From the NCBI GenBank assembly GCA_937922235.1, contig CAKZVC010000028.1, forward strand, positions 1 through 43,744: DNA of 43,744 bases. The letters run 5' to 3'. Shown piece by piece: positions 8,486 to 16,485 of the stretch. The stretch comes from an uncultured Acidimicrobiales bacterium (GTDB taxonomy: Bacteria; Actinomycetota; Acidimicrobiia; Acidimicrobiales; SHLQ01). A program made the translations under genes and the position numbers. Numbering within the stretch: position 1 is the stretch's first letter; each line of letters starts with the position of its first letter. A model generated the notes under the pieces. It made no database searches and had not been told where the DNA came from. It was given only the letters and a program-made list of their open reading frames with translations.

Positions 8486-8491
8486 TACGGT
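8486..8491 (+). promoter_or_regulatory. -10 box of the leaderless lgt transcript
   Basis: TACGGT sits six bases before GTG 8498, with an ATG directly after it at 8501. No Shine-Dalgarno is present. Confidence 0.5.
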
Positions 8492-8497
8492 GTCCGT

Positions 8498-9475
8498 GTG
8501 ATGTTTGCATCCGATCTCTCTGCGTTGTTCGCATCGATCCCATCTCCAGGCTTCAATTCGATCGGCCCGTTCACGCTGTACGGCCTGTCGATAGCGATCG
8601 GAGCCGCGCTTGCGGTCACGATCTCTGGTCGTCGGTGGGAAGCGATGGGCGGCCACCAGGACGACATGCCGTCGGTGGCCATGTGGGGCATTCCGGCAGG
8701 CGTTGTAGGAGCTAGGGCGTATCACGTCATCACGGACTTCCAGCGGTTCTCTGACGGGCCCTGGTACAAGGTGTTCCAAATCAACGAGGGTGGTCTGGGA
8801 ATCCCAGGCGGGATGGCGCTGGGAATCATCATCGGCCTATGGGCGGCAAAGCGTCGCGGCATGAACCTTCGTATGGCCCTGGATGCCGCGGTGCCGGGAC
8901 TTCCACTTGCCCAAGCCGTCGGCCGCCTCGGCAACTACTTCAACCAAGAGCTCTACGGCCGCCCCACCACCCTCCCATGGGGCCTCGAAATCGACGGCAA
9001 CCACCGCGGATCGATCCCAGAGGAATGGCGCAACGTCGAGGCGTTTCCCACATTCCATCCCACGTTCTTGTACGAGCTCCTGTGGAACCTTGCACTCACC
9101 GTCGTGCTGCTTCGCGTTGACGCAAAGAAGGTGCTCCCTCGGGGACGCCTGATTGCGGTGTACCTGCTCGGATACGGCCTCGGCCGCCTCTGGATTGAGG
9201 CGATGCGAATCGACACGGTGAACAAGATTCTGGGGCTTCGCATCAACATCTGGATGTCAGCAGCGCTGATTATCGCTGGCCTTGCCATCATCTTTTGGCC
9301 TGGGGGACGGTCGCACGAAGAAGATTCGGAGCCATATGGCGACTCGGACAACACGAACGCTTCGACCGCCGACGCCACCGACGCACCTGATGAGGATCAC
9401 GACGATCAGGATGCAGGTGACGACGCCGACATCGATGACGACAAGTCGGTAACGTCCGACGCTGGCGACTCCTAA
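8498..9475 (+). CDS. lgt: Prolipoprotein diacylglyceryl transferase
   Basis: This membrane enzyme moves diacylglycerol from phosphatidylglycerol to the lipobox Cys of prolipoproteins, the first lipoprotein maturation step; the betaine-binding lipoprotein in this window is a likely client. It has seven-span topology with YGLSIAIGAALAV, ARAYHVITD, GGLGIPGGMALGI, the family signature PLAQAVGRLGNYFNQELYGR and FHPTFLYELLWN. The His and Arg residues expected at the active site are present. After GRLWIEAMRID and a last membrane span, a tail of about 55 residues is strongly acidic (Asp, Glu, Ala, Ser), unlike short-tailed Lgt proteins. The start is GTG 8498 or ATG 8501. Confidence 0.95.
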   Translation: MMFASDLSALFASIPSPGFNSIGPFTLYGLSIAIGAALAVTISGRRWEAMGGHQDDMPSVAMWGIPAGVVGARAYHVITDFQRFSDGPWYKVFQINEGGLGIPGGMALGIIIGLWAAKRRGMNLRMALDAAVPGLPLAQAVGRLGNYFNQELYGRPTTLPWGLEIDGNHRGSIPEEWRNVEAFPTFHPTFLYELLWNLALTVVLLRVDAKKVLPRGRLIAVYLLGYGLGRLWIEAMRIDTVNKILGLRINIWMSAALIIAGLAIIFWPGGRSHEEDSEPYGDSDNTNASTADATDAPDEDHDDQDAGDDADIDDDKSVTSDAGDS

Positions 9476-9478
9476 GCT
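9473..9478 (+). promoter_or_regulatory. -10 box overlapping the lgt stop codon
   Basis: TAAGCT begins with the TAA stop codon of lgt and lies five bases before ATG 9484. The serine hydrolase could thus have its own leaderless transcript as well as read-through from lgt. Confidence 0.4.
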
Positions 9479-9483
9479 GCACT

Positions 9484-10287
9484 ATGCACGCGTTTACCCA
9501 ACTCGCTGAATGGCCATGCCCCACGGTCGCGGCCGCCGTTCTCTCGCCAACCGGCGACATCCATCGCCACGGCGACACGAGCCATGTGTTCGCACTTGCG
9601 TCCATCACGAAGGTGTTGACCGCAGCAACGGTATTGCTCGCAGTCGAAGAGGGCAGCCTCGAATTTGATCAGCCGATCGGCGACCGGGGCGCAACTGTTT
9701 CCGACTTGCTGGCGCATGCCTCCGGGCTTGCCCCCGACGGGCTCGTCCTCGACGATCCCGGGCGCCGTCGCATCTATTCCAATGCTGGCTACGAACAGCT
9801 CGCCGCCGCAGTTGAGACCGCCACGGAGATCCCATTTCGGACCTACCTGAGCGAAGGGCTGCTCGATCCGCTTGCGATGACCTCGACCGCGCTCACCGCA
9901 AGCCCCGCATTCGGCGCCGAGTCAACCGTCGACGATCTCGTCCGGTTCATCCAAGGACTCCCACAGCTCCTCGACCCGTCAACCATTACCGCAATGACGA
10001 CCCAGCACCTTCCCGAGTTGATCGGCGTACTGCCGGGATACGGCCGCCAAGCGCCCAACCCATGGGGGCTCGGACCTGAAATCCGCGGGCACAAACAGCC
10101 ACACTGGACGGGCGCAATGCAATCCTCGGGCACCTGGGGCCATTTCGGACAAGCCGGGACGTTCATGTGGGTCGACCCCGAGTCACACATCTCCTGCATC
10201 GTCCTGACCGACTATCCATTTGGCGAATGGGCGAAGCCTCGTTGGCCAGTCTTTAGCGATGCCGTACACAACGAGCTCGCGACCTGA
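9484..10287 (+). CDS. Serine hydrolase of the beta-lactamase/penicillin-binding fold
   Basis: This 267-residue member of the class C beta-lactamase-like family has the three active-site motifs. They are SITK (in FALASITKVLTAATVLL) carrying the nucleophile Ser and the Lys, YSN (in RRIYSNAGYEQLA), and HFG (in GTWGHFGQAGTFMWVDP) in place of KTG or HTG. It is shorter than typical members (350-400 residues), and no signal peptide is visible, so it is probably a cytosolic esterase or peptidase rather than a resistance enzyme. It starts eight bases after lgt. The substrate is unknown. Confidence 0.85.
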   Translation: MHAFTQLAEWPCPTVAAAVLSPTGDIHRHGDTSHVFALASITKVLTAATVLLAVEEGSLEFDQPIGDRGATVSDLLAHASGLAPDGLVLDDPGRRRIYSNAGYEQLAAAVETATEIPFRTYLSEGLLDPLAMTSTALTASPAFGAESTVDDLVRFIQGLPQLLDPSTITAMTTQHLPELIGVLPGYGRQAPNPWGLGPEIRGHKQPHWTGAMQSSGTWGHFGQAGTFMWVDPESHISCIVLTDYPFGEWAKPRWPVFSDAVHNELAT

Positions 10288-10288
10288 C

Positions 10289-10294
10289 TAACGT
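10289..10294 (+). promoter_or_regulatory. -10 box of the leaderless cyclase transcript
   Basis: TAACGT lies six bases before GTG 10301, directly after the stop codon of the serine hydrolase. Confidence 0.45.
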
Positions 10295-10300
10295 GGCGCT

Positions 10301-10822
10301 GTGAGCGATGTAGTCCGTATCGGCGGCGTAACCCGAGTTCAGCGAACCTTTGCCTTCGTCGATGTTTCCGGCTTCACGGCCTACACCGACCGTGAAGGCG
10401 ATGCGGCAGCGGTCGACCTTCTCGAGACCATTCGAGGGAACATCCGCCACTTGTGTTCTGTACACGGCGTTCGAATCGCCAAGTGGCTAGGTGACGGCGC
10501 CATGATCGTCGGCGTTGAACCCGAGCCGGTCATCGAGGCTGTTGTGTCGATGATCGAAGCCAATCGGAAGATGACGTCGATGTCACTTCGCGCCGGTGTG
10601 GCATCCGGTGGGGTCATCTTGTTCGAGGGCGACGATCACATTGGCCAGGCGGTGAACCTTGCTGCTCGCCTGAGCGATCTTGCGGGTCCGGACGAAATTC
10701 TTGCACCCGACTCGATGATGACATCGCTGTTCGTGAACACCCGGGCTGTCCCGTGTGGCGAACAGACCCTTCCGGGCATCAAGACCCCCGTGAAGCTCGT
10801 TCGCCTCGAACCCGAGGACTAG
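10301..10822 (+). CDS. Single-domain class III adenylate/guanylate cyclase
   Basis: This 173-residue protein is little more than one class III cyclase homology domain. FAFVDVSGFTAYTD carries the first metal-binding Asp, and AKWLGDGAMIVG carries the purine-selecting Lys and the second metal Asp. DDHIGQAVNLAARLSDLAG carries the second purine-contact position and the Asn/Arg transition-state pair, so the catalytic set looks complete. Such domains act as homodimers with two shared active sites. There is no receptor, membrane span or HAMP domain, so activity would be set by expression or by partners. The stop overlaps the next start by one base. Cyclic AMP is the likely product, but this is not proved by sequence. 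Confidence 0.85.
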   Translation: MSDVVRIGGVTRVQRTFAFVDVSGFTAYTDREGDAAAVDLLETIRGNIRHLCSVHGVRIAKWLGDGAMIVGVEPEPVIEAVVSMIEANRKMTSMSLRAGVASGGVILFEGDDHIGQAVNLAARLSDLAGPDEILAPDSMMTSLFVNTRAVPCGEQTLPGIKTPVKLVRLEPED

Positions 10823-11115
10823 TGGCGGCTCCGGCGACAAACGAAGATGGTGTGGACTTCGAGACCGCCGTTCGTGGCGTCATTCTCTCGCTCGAGCCCG
10901 GCGACGTTATGACCTATGGCGAGGTCGCGAGTGAGGCAGGATTTCCGGGCGCTGCTCGTGCCGTTGGTCGAGCGTTACGTGACTCTGACGGCGACCTTCC
11001 GTGGTGGCGAATCGTGAACGCCGCAGGGCGCCTGGTGCCCGGTCACGAGGTCGAACATGCCGAGCGACTGACCGCTGAGGGCGTCACGCTACGCAATGGG
11101 CGAGTGGCGACCTAA
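10822..11115 (+). CDS. Alkyltransferase-like (ATL) DNA-binding protein
   Basis: This 97-residue protein matches the DNA-binding domain of O6-methylguanine-DNA methyltransferase: GDVMTYGEVASEAGFPGAARAVGRAL carries the helix-turn-helix and arginine finger, and PWWRIVNAAGRLVPG sits where the active-site PCHR loop should be. Trp replaces the alkyl-accepting Cys, so it cannot repair directly. ATL proteins bind O6-alkylguanine and recruit nucleotide excision repair. The GTG start shares its G with the TAG stop of the cyclase gene, so translation is probably coupled. The pairing with a cyclase is unexplained. Confidence 0.85.
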   Translation: MAAPATNEDGVDFETAVRGVILSLEPGDVMTYGEVASEAGFPGAARAVGRALRDSDGDLPWWRIVNAAGRLVPGHEVEHAERLTAEGVTLRNGRVAT

Positions 11116-11198
11116 CCACGAACGGTGCCGCTATCGCTGGGGCTTGGTCGTTCGACCAGTACGCTGACAACTTCAACAAAATCGAAAAGACTCGCTAC

Positions 11199-12359
11199 AT
11201 GACAACAACGTTCGCCGACCTCGGCGTTTCGGACGATCTGTGCGCCGCACTTTCTTCGCGGGGGATCACCGAACCATTCTCTATTCAAGCCATCGCGATA
11301 CCTGACGCGCTAGAAGGCCGCGATGTGTGCGGCAAGGCAAAGACCGGATCGGGCAAGACGCTCGCCTTCGGCATCCCCGTTCTCGAACGGATTGGAAAGG
11401 CAGAGCCAAAGCGTCCGCTCGCTATCGCACTTGTGCCGACGCGAGAGCTCGCCGTGCAGGTCGCCGATGAGCTCGCACCTCTGGCCAAGTCTCGCGACGT
11501 CACCATCACTGCGGTGTACGGCGGCGCGAACATCGAACGCCAGATCACCAAGCTTGAGAAGGGCATCGACTTCGTTGTCGCAACGCCTGGCCGCATGATC
11601 GACCTGGTTGAGCGCAAAGCCGTGTCTCTCGCCGACCTGACGCACGTCATCGTCGATGAGGCTGACCGCATGGCGGACATGGGCTTCTTGCCACAGGTCG
11701 AATGGCTTCTCCGTCAAGCCGAGAACGAGCATCAGACGCTGTTGTTCTCCGCCACGCTCGACGGCGTGATCGACAGCCTTGTGCGGCGATACCAAACCGA
11801 CCCGGTGTTCCACGAGGTCGAATCGCCCGAGATCACCGTCGATGCGATGATTCACCGTTTCATCCAGGTCCACAACATGGACAAGGCCAAGGTTGCAGCC
11901 TCGATCGCCCAGTCGGTTGAGCGAACCATCATGTTCACCGCAACCAAGCACATGGCTGATCGCCTCGCCCGCGAACTGAACGACATGGGTGTTAAGGCCG
12001 CTGCGATCCACGGCGATCTGCGCCAGAACCACCGTGAGAAGGCCCTCAACGATTTTGGCGATGGCAAACTCTCGGTGATGGTGGCAACCGATGTTGCCGC
12101 GCGCGGCATTCACGTCGACGCTGTCGAGATCGTGATCCACTACGACCCGCCAAACGAGCACAAGACGTACCTACATCGTTCGGGCCGCACCGCCCGTGCC
12201 GGAGCGAAGGGGCTGGTCGTGAGCCTCGTTCAATGGAACGAAGAGCTCGAGGTTCGCCGATTGCAGAAGCGCATCGGCATCGATCTTCCAATCGTGGAGA
12301 TGTTCTCTAACGACGACCGGCTTGCTGATCTTGCCGGATGGGACCCAACCGCCGACTAG
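11199..12359 (+). CDS. DEAD-box ATP-dependent RNA helicase
   Basis: This 386-residue helicase core has all motifs: Q motif around TEPFSIQAIAIPDAL, motif I AKTGSGKT, Ia PTRELAVQV, Ib TPGRMID, II DEAD, III SAT, motif V VATDVAARGIHVD and motif VI YLHRSGRTARAG. There is almost no C-terminal extension, so it is a minimal RhlE/SrmB-like helicase for RNA unwinding in ribosome assembly or decay. A possible -10 (TACGCT, 11160-11165) would leave a leader of about 27 bases. The following methylase starts three bases after the stop, suggesting one transcript. Confidence 0.94.
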   Translation: MTTTFADLGVSDDLCAALSSRGITEPFSIQAIAIPDALEGRDVCGKAKTGSGKTLAFGIPVLERIGKAEPKRPLAIALVPTRELAVQVADELAPLAKSRDVTITAVYGGANIERQITKLEKGIDFVVATPGRMIDLVERKAVSLADLTHVIVDEADRMADMGFLPQVEWLLRQAENEHQTLLFSATLDGVIDSLVRRYQTDPVFHEVESPEITVDAMIHRFIQVHNMDKAKVAASIAQSVERTIMFTATKHMADRLARELNDMGVKAAAIHGDLRQNHREKALNDFGDGKLSVMVATDVAARGIHVDAVEIVIHYDPPNEHKTYLHRSGRTARAGAKGLVVSLVQWNEELEVRRLQKRIGIDLPIVEMFSNDDRLADLAGWDPTAD

Positions 12360-12361
12360 CC

Positions 12362-14203
12362 ATGGCAAGCGTCGCTGCTTCCTCATCGTTGGTCAGCGGT
12401 CTCCACGCGTTGGACGGCAACTTCACAGCACGAGAACGAATCGTCGCCCTTGCGCGTGCGTGCGCCTCGGCTCTCGAGAGCCCGGCGCCTCGGGCATTTT
12501 CTGACGACCCCGAAAGCCCCGCCGAGCTGGTGGCCGCCCTCGCTGAAGTTCCAACCGACGAGCTCAACGTCGATGCCTTAGGCACCACCTGGGAAGAGCT
12601 CCTCAGCACTCATGACAAGCGCTCCCAGGGAGCGCACTTCACCCCGATGGCGGTTGCCGACCGGGTTGCACGAATTGCGTTCGAGCTTGTGTCGAGCACC
12701 GCCCCGCACACACTCGCCCCCGACACGCCGCGCATCTGGGATCCGGCGTGCGGGGGCGGGGCATTCCTGCTCGCGGCGGCACGCTGGCTCGATCTCCACA
12801 CCTCACATACCCGGGCAGCGATCGTTGCGTCGCTCCACGCATCTGACGTCGACTCCGACGCGCTTGATGTCTGCGATGCCGCACTCGAGATCTGGTGTGA
12901 CGGCAATGCCCGTCCGGTCACGGTGGCTGCTGACGCGCTCCTTGACCTGCCAGAAGACTGGCCCGATGAGTTCGCCGTGGTTATCGGCAACCCACCGTTT
13001 CTCGGCCAACTCACGACTGATACCAGCAGAACGTCAGAGCGGCGCGAGCGCCTCTCCGCTCAGTACGCGTCTGCGGCGGGAGCCTACGTCGACGAGGCAG
13101 GACTCTTCGTCGAACTCGCAACGGCCCGAACCGCTCGCGGCGGGGTAGTGGGGCTTATCTTGCCCGAGTCTATCCTCGGCGCTCGCGATGCCAAGTCGAT
13201 GCGAACGATGGTCTCTAGCGCTGCCCACCTGTCCCGGCTGTGGATTGATGAGGGACAGTCCTTTGCGGCTGCGGTGGACGTCGTTGCGGTCTTCTTGTCC
13301 GTTGGATCTGGCGATCAGCCGTCCACCGACATTGCGGTCGGGCTTGCCGATCCCGTTGTCCTGACCGCAGTACCAACACCGCCGGCAAGCTCGTGGGCGC
13401 CGTTGCTAGCACGTGCCTTAGGTGTGCCAACCGTGGCCATTTCGAACACGATCCGGGTCGGCGAGCGCGCCGCGGTTACGGCCGGTTTCCGTCAGCACTT
13501 CTACGGCATTGCCGACGCCGTGAGCGAAGCCGCCGACGCGCCGACCGACGCGCCAGACGCCGACACACGACCGAAACTCGTGACGTCGGGAGCTATCGAG
13601 CCGTTGCGCTCACTCTGGGGCCAGCGGCCCGTCCGATTCGCAGGCACCAAGTGGAACGCTCCGGTCCTAGTGCTCGACAACATTTCTGATGATCAGGTGC
13701 GTTCGTGGTTTCGTGCACGATGTGTTCCCAAGCTGTTGCTCGCGTCGCAGACGAAGATCGTCGAAGTCCTTGCGGATCCACGCGGCGAGCTCGTGCCATC
13801 TGTACCGGTCGTCAGTGTCGAACCTCACGACGCATCCGAGCTGTGGCACCTCGCTGCGGTTCTCACGGCGCCGGCAATCAGCGCGTGGATGCTTCAGGAG
13901 GCAGCAGGAACCGGATTGAGCCACGATGCGATTCGTCTTCGTGCAGCCACACTCGCCCTCGTGCCAGTACCTCCGACCACACCCGATGCGCATCGGGCGT
14001 GGGACGAAGGAGCAGCTGCTGCCAAGCGCGCCCATGAGGCCGCAGGCGCTGACGACCCCGAGATGTACACCTTGGCGATGAAGGACCTCGCAGCTGCGAT
14101 GAATGCCGCCTACGGTGTAGGGGAACACGTTGCTTCCTGGTGGTGGGAACGGATTCGGCTTCCGCTGGGTTCAGACACCACGCAAGCGCCACGTATTCGT
14201 TGA
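12362..14203 (+). CDS. Orphan N6-adenine DNA methyltransferase (type IIG/Eco57I-like)
   Basis: This protein is about 613 residues long from ATG 12362; ATG 12338 is an alternative start inside the helicase gene. It has a gamma-type N6-methylase order: GAHFTPMAVADRVARIAFE (motif X-like, near residue 90), DPACGGGAFLLAA (motif I, AdoMet site, near residue 127) and IGNPPF (motif IV catalytic NPPF, near residue 210). A C-terminal half without further recognised motifs probably holds the target-recognition region. No endonuclease motif (PD-ExK) was found at the N-terminus, and no restriction gene is adjacent. It therefore looks like a solitary methylase for host DNA marking. It lies between a helicase and metX, on the same strand with gaps of two and six bases. 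Confidence 0.8.
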   Translation: MASVAASSSLVSGLHALDGNFTARERIVALARACASALESPAPRAFSDDPESPAELVAALAEVPTDELNVDALGTTWEELLSTHDKRSQGAHFTPMAVADRVARIAFELVSSTAPHTLAPDTPRIWDPACGGGAFLLAAARWLDLHTSHTRAAIVASLHASDVDSDALDVCDAALEIWCDGNARPVTVAADALLDLPEDWPDEFAVVIGNPPFLGQLTTDTSRTSERRERLSAQYASAAGAYVDEAGLFVELATARTARGGVVGLILPESILGARDAKSMRTMVSSAAHLSRLWIDEGQSFAAAVDVVAVFLSVGSGDQPSTDIAVGLADPVVLTAVPTPPASSWAPLLARALGVPTVAISNTIRVGERAAVTAGFRQHFYGIADAVSEAADAPTDAPDADTRPKLVTSGAIEPLRSLWGQRPVRFAGTKWNAPVLVLDNISDDQVRSWFRARCVPKLLLASQTKIVEVLADPRGELVPSVPVVSVEPHDASELWHLAAVLTAPAISAWMLQEAAGTGLSHDAIRLRAATLALVPVPPTTPDAHRAWDEGAAAAKRAHEAAGADDPEMYTLAMKDLAAAMNAAYGVGEHVASWWWERIRLPLGSDTTQAPRIR

Positions 14204-14209
14204 GGTCAC

Positions 14210-15427
14210 ATGTCGTCGAACAACCCGGATACTCCAACCGACCCCACCTCGCTACACGTCCGCCGCGACTGGCCAGACGTGTTTCCGGTAACTGGAGCGT
14301 GGAAACCCGGAGATGCTGTTGGCTCGCGCAAGTTCTTTCGCTTGCCTCGACCCTTGGCGCTCGAAGGCGGCGGCATTCTCGCTGAGGTTGTGCTCGCATA
14401 CGAAACATGGGGCGAACTCAACGAAGCCGGCGACAATGCAATCCTGATCCACCATGCCCTCACCGGGGACGCCCACGTCACCGGTGGCGGCGGTGGCACG
14501 TACACCGCCGAAGGGTGGTGGTCACGAATTGTTGGTCCTGGGCTCGCGATCGATACCGACAAGTACTTCGTGGTCTGTGCGAACGTCCTCGGAGGCTGCC
14601 AGGGCACGACGGGGCCGTCCTCCATCGACCCAGCCACCGGCAAGCCATACGGCTCGACCTTCCCGCAGATCACCAATCGCGACATCGTGCGATCGCAGGT
14701 TTGTTTGTCTGACGAGCTCGGCGTCGACCAATGGTTCAGCGTTGTTGGTGGCTCGATGGGCGGTATGGCGGTGCTCGAATGGGCTGCGATGTACCCGCAG
14801 CGGCTTCGATCGATGGCACCGATCTGCACCGCCCTCGCCGCTTCACCGCAGCAGATTGCGTGGTCGGCAGTTGGCCGACTTGCCGTGGCAAATGATCAGC
14901 ACTTCAACAACGGCGACTACTACGAGCAAGAGCACGGCCCAGGGGCGGGCCTCGCAATCGCTCGCGAGATCGCACTTATTCACTATCGAAGTGACATCGA
15001 GTGGGACGACCGCTTTGGTCGTGACCCGATCGACCGCATGGACTCGTTCGACCAGTGGGGCCGATTCCAAGTCGAGGGATACCTCGACTACCACGGCAAG
15101 AAGTTCGCCAACCGGTTCGACGCGAACAGCTACCTCATTTTGAATCGCACCATGGATCTTCATGACATCGGTCGGGGACGCGGTGGAGCTCGCGAAGCGC
15201 TGAAACGCTTCCACGGGCCGTCGATGACTGTGTCGGTGTCGACCGACATGCTGTATCCACCGCATCAGCAGGCGGAGCTTGCCGAAGTCCTGAGTCTCGA
15301 TGGCCGATCGTGTGCGTACCACACGATCGAATCGATCTACGGACATGACGGGTTCTTGGTCGAACACGACAAGCTCGCATCGATGCTCGAGGACTTCTTC
15401 GCAAAGGTCCGCGTCGAGACCAACTAA
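14210..15427 (+). CDS. metX: Homoserine O-acetyltransferase
   Basis: This 405-residue alpha/beta-hydrolase acylates homoserine in methionine synthesis. The family signatures are VVLAYETWGELNEAGDNAI, HHALTGDAHVTG, ANVLGGCQGTTGPSS and the nucleophile elbow VVGGSMGGMAVLEWA with the active-site Ser. The C-terminal Asp and His are in STDMLYPP and ESIYGHDGFLVEHD. The length is somewhat above usual because of about 30 extra N-terminal residues. MetX proteins can use acetyl-CoA or succinyl-CoA, and sequence alone does not fix this. It follows the methylase by six bases, and the next gene begins two bases after its stop. Confidence 0.95.
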   Translation: MSSNNPDTPTDPTSLHVRRDWPDVFPVTGAWKPGDAVGSRKFFRLPRPLALEGGGILAEVVLAYETWGELNEAGDNAILIHHALTGDAHVTGGGGGTYTAEGWWSRIVGPGLAIDTDKYFVVCANVLGGCQGTTGPSSIDPATGKPYGSTFPQITNRDIVRSQVCLSDELGVDQWFSVVGGSMGGMAVLEWAAMYPQRLRSMAPICTALAASPQQIAWSAVGRLAVANDQHFNNGDYYEQEHGPGAGLAIAREIALIHYRSDIEWDDRFGRDPIDRMDSFDQWGRFQVEGYLDYHGKKFANRFDANSYLILNRTMDLHDIGRGRGGAREALKRFHGPSMTVSVSTDMLYPPHQQAELAEVLSLDGRSCAYHTIESIYGHDGFLVEHDKLASMLEDFFAKVRVETN

Positions 15428-15429
15428 CC

Positions 15430-16227
15430 GTGCCCGAACTTATCGAGATCGAGTATTACCGGGAGGCGCTCGACGCGCTCGTTGGTGGCATGATCGACTC
15501 GGTCGACATTCCCGACGAGCGATTCACGCGACCCAAGGGCACGCCCATCGAGCCCTTCGCTCAGCTCGCGGGGGAGCGCCTCCTCAAGACGAGCCGTCTC
15601 GGCAAGTTGCTCTGCCTCCACATCGGTCCAGTTGGTGACCCCGAAGCTGAAGTGCTGCTTGGGCTCCGCTTTGGAATGACTGGCCGCCTGCTCATCAACG
15701 GATCAGGACCGATCGACAAACTCGAGTATGCGTCAGGCCGCGACGAACCAGCGTGGGACCGATTCACCCTCACGGTCGATGGCAACCGGGTGAGTATTCG
15801 CGATCAGCGACGATTGGGCTCAATCGAGCTCGAACCAGATCTGGAACGGCTGGGGCCAGAGGCGTCGACCGTTACCGCCGAGCAGCTCGCGGTGGCCCTT
15901 ACGGGGCGCACAAAGGCGCTGAAGGCGGTACTGCTTGATCAACAGCTGATCGCTGGTCTTGGGAACCTCTTGGTCGACGAGTGCCTCTGGAGGGCTGGAC
16001 TCGCCCCAAGTCGTCCCGTCAACGATCTCTCTGCTCATGAGATCGAGAGGCTCGCTGTCATGATCGTGGATACCGTCGCCGACCTCTCGGCTCGGGGTGG
16101 ATCGCACACGGGCGACAGCTTCGATGCACGGAACGAACACGCTCAGTGCCCCCGGGACTGCGGGGAGATGCGCCACGATACGGTCGGCGGACGCTCGACC
16201 TGGTGGTGCCCCGTGCACCAAGTCTGA
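15430..16227 (+). CDS. Fpg/Nei family DNA glycosylase/AP lyase
   Basis: This 265-residue base-excision repair enzyme has, after the initiator, PELIEIEYYREAL, giving the N-terminal Pro nucleophile and Glu. RLGKLLCLHI provides the conserved Lys of the first domain, and IAGLGNLLVDECLWRAGLAP is the helix-two-turn-helix. The C-terminal zinc finger is unusual: CPRDC (three residues between the Cys instead of two), then GGRSTWWCPVHQ, where His replaces the fourth Cys. The arginine of the finger that contacts DNA is kept. Whether it prefers 8-oxoguanine (Fpg) or oxidised pyrimidines (Nei) is not clear. The GTG start is two bases after metX, so the two genes are probably co-transcribed. Confidence 0.9.
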   Translation: MPELIEIEYYREALDALVGGMIDSVDIPDERFTRPKGTPIEPFAQLAGERLLKTSRLGKLLCLHIGPVGDPEAEVLLGLRFGMTGRLLINGSGPIDKLEYASGRDEPAWDRFTLTVDGNRVSIRDQRRLGSIELEPDLERLGPEASTVTAEQLAVALTGRTKALKAVLLDQQLIAGLGNLLVDECLWRAGLAPSRPVNDLSAHEIERLAVMIVDTVADLSARGGSHTGDSFDARNEHAQCPRDCGEMRHDTVGGRSTWWCPVHQV

Positions 16228-16259
16228 GGTCGAACACCGACCTGCCTACAGTGAGGCGG

Positions 16260-16265
16260 TACGAT
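16260..16265 (+). promoter_or_regulatory. -10 box of the small membrane protein gene
   Basis: TACGAT lies seven bases before GTG 16273, again without a Shine-Dalgarno. Confidence 0.4.
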
Positions 16266-16272
16266 CTGCAGC

Positions 16273-16485
16273 GTGATGCCCCACCTGGCCGCCGTGCACT
16301 TTCAAGTCGACGAAGGCAACCAGGAGATCATCAACATTCGAGAGACCAGCGAGTTAGGGCCGTTGTTGTACGGCCTGATCGGTCTCGGAATCGCCACATT
16401 GGCGGCAACGGCCATCTTCTGGTGGCTCACCCGTCCACAACGACAAGCCCCGCAAACGTCAACTTCAGGAGAGACCCATGGATGA
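16273..16485 (+). CDS. Small single-span membrane protein
   Basis: This 70-residue protein starts at GTG 16273; ATG 16276 is equally possible. Residues 1-28 are polar with INIRETSELG, residues 29-51 form one hydrophobic span (GPLLYGLIGLGIATLAATAIFW), and a short Pro/Gln/Thr-rich tail follows. No family is recognised. Its stop overlaps the next start by eight bases, so the two proteins are probably made together. Confidence 0.6.
   Translation: MMPHLAAVHFQVDEGNQEIINIRETSELGPLLYGLIGLGIATLAATAIFWWLTRPQRQAPQTSTSGETHG

Noticed and set aside
9484..10287. Antibiotic-resistance beta-lactamase
   Set aside because: The fold motifs are present, but the protein is short and lacks a signal peptide and the KTG motif of true lactamases.
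11199..14203. Helicase plus methylase as a DISARM- or BREX-like defence island
   Set aside because: The helicase is an ordinary compact DEAD-box RNA helicase and no nuclease, phosphatase or other defence gene is nearby; only the orphan methylase remains as an observation.
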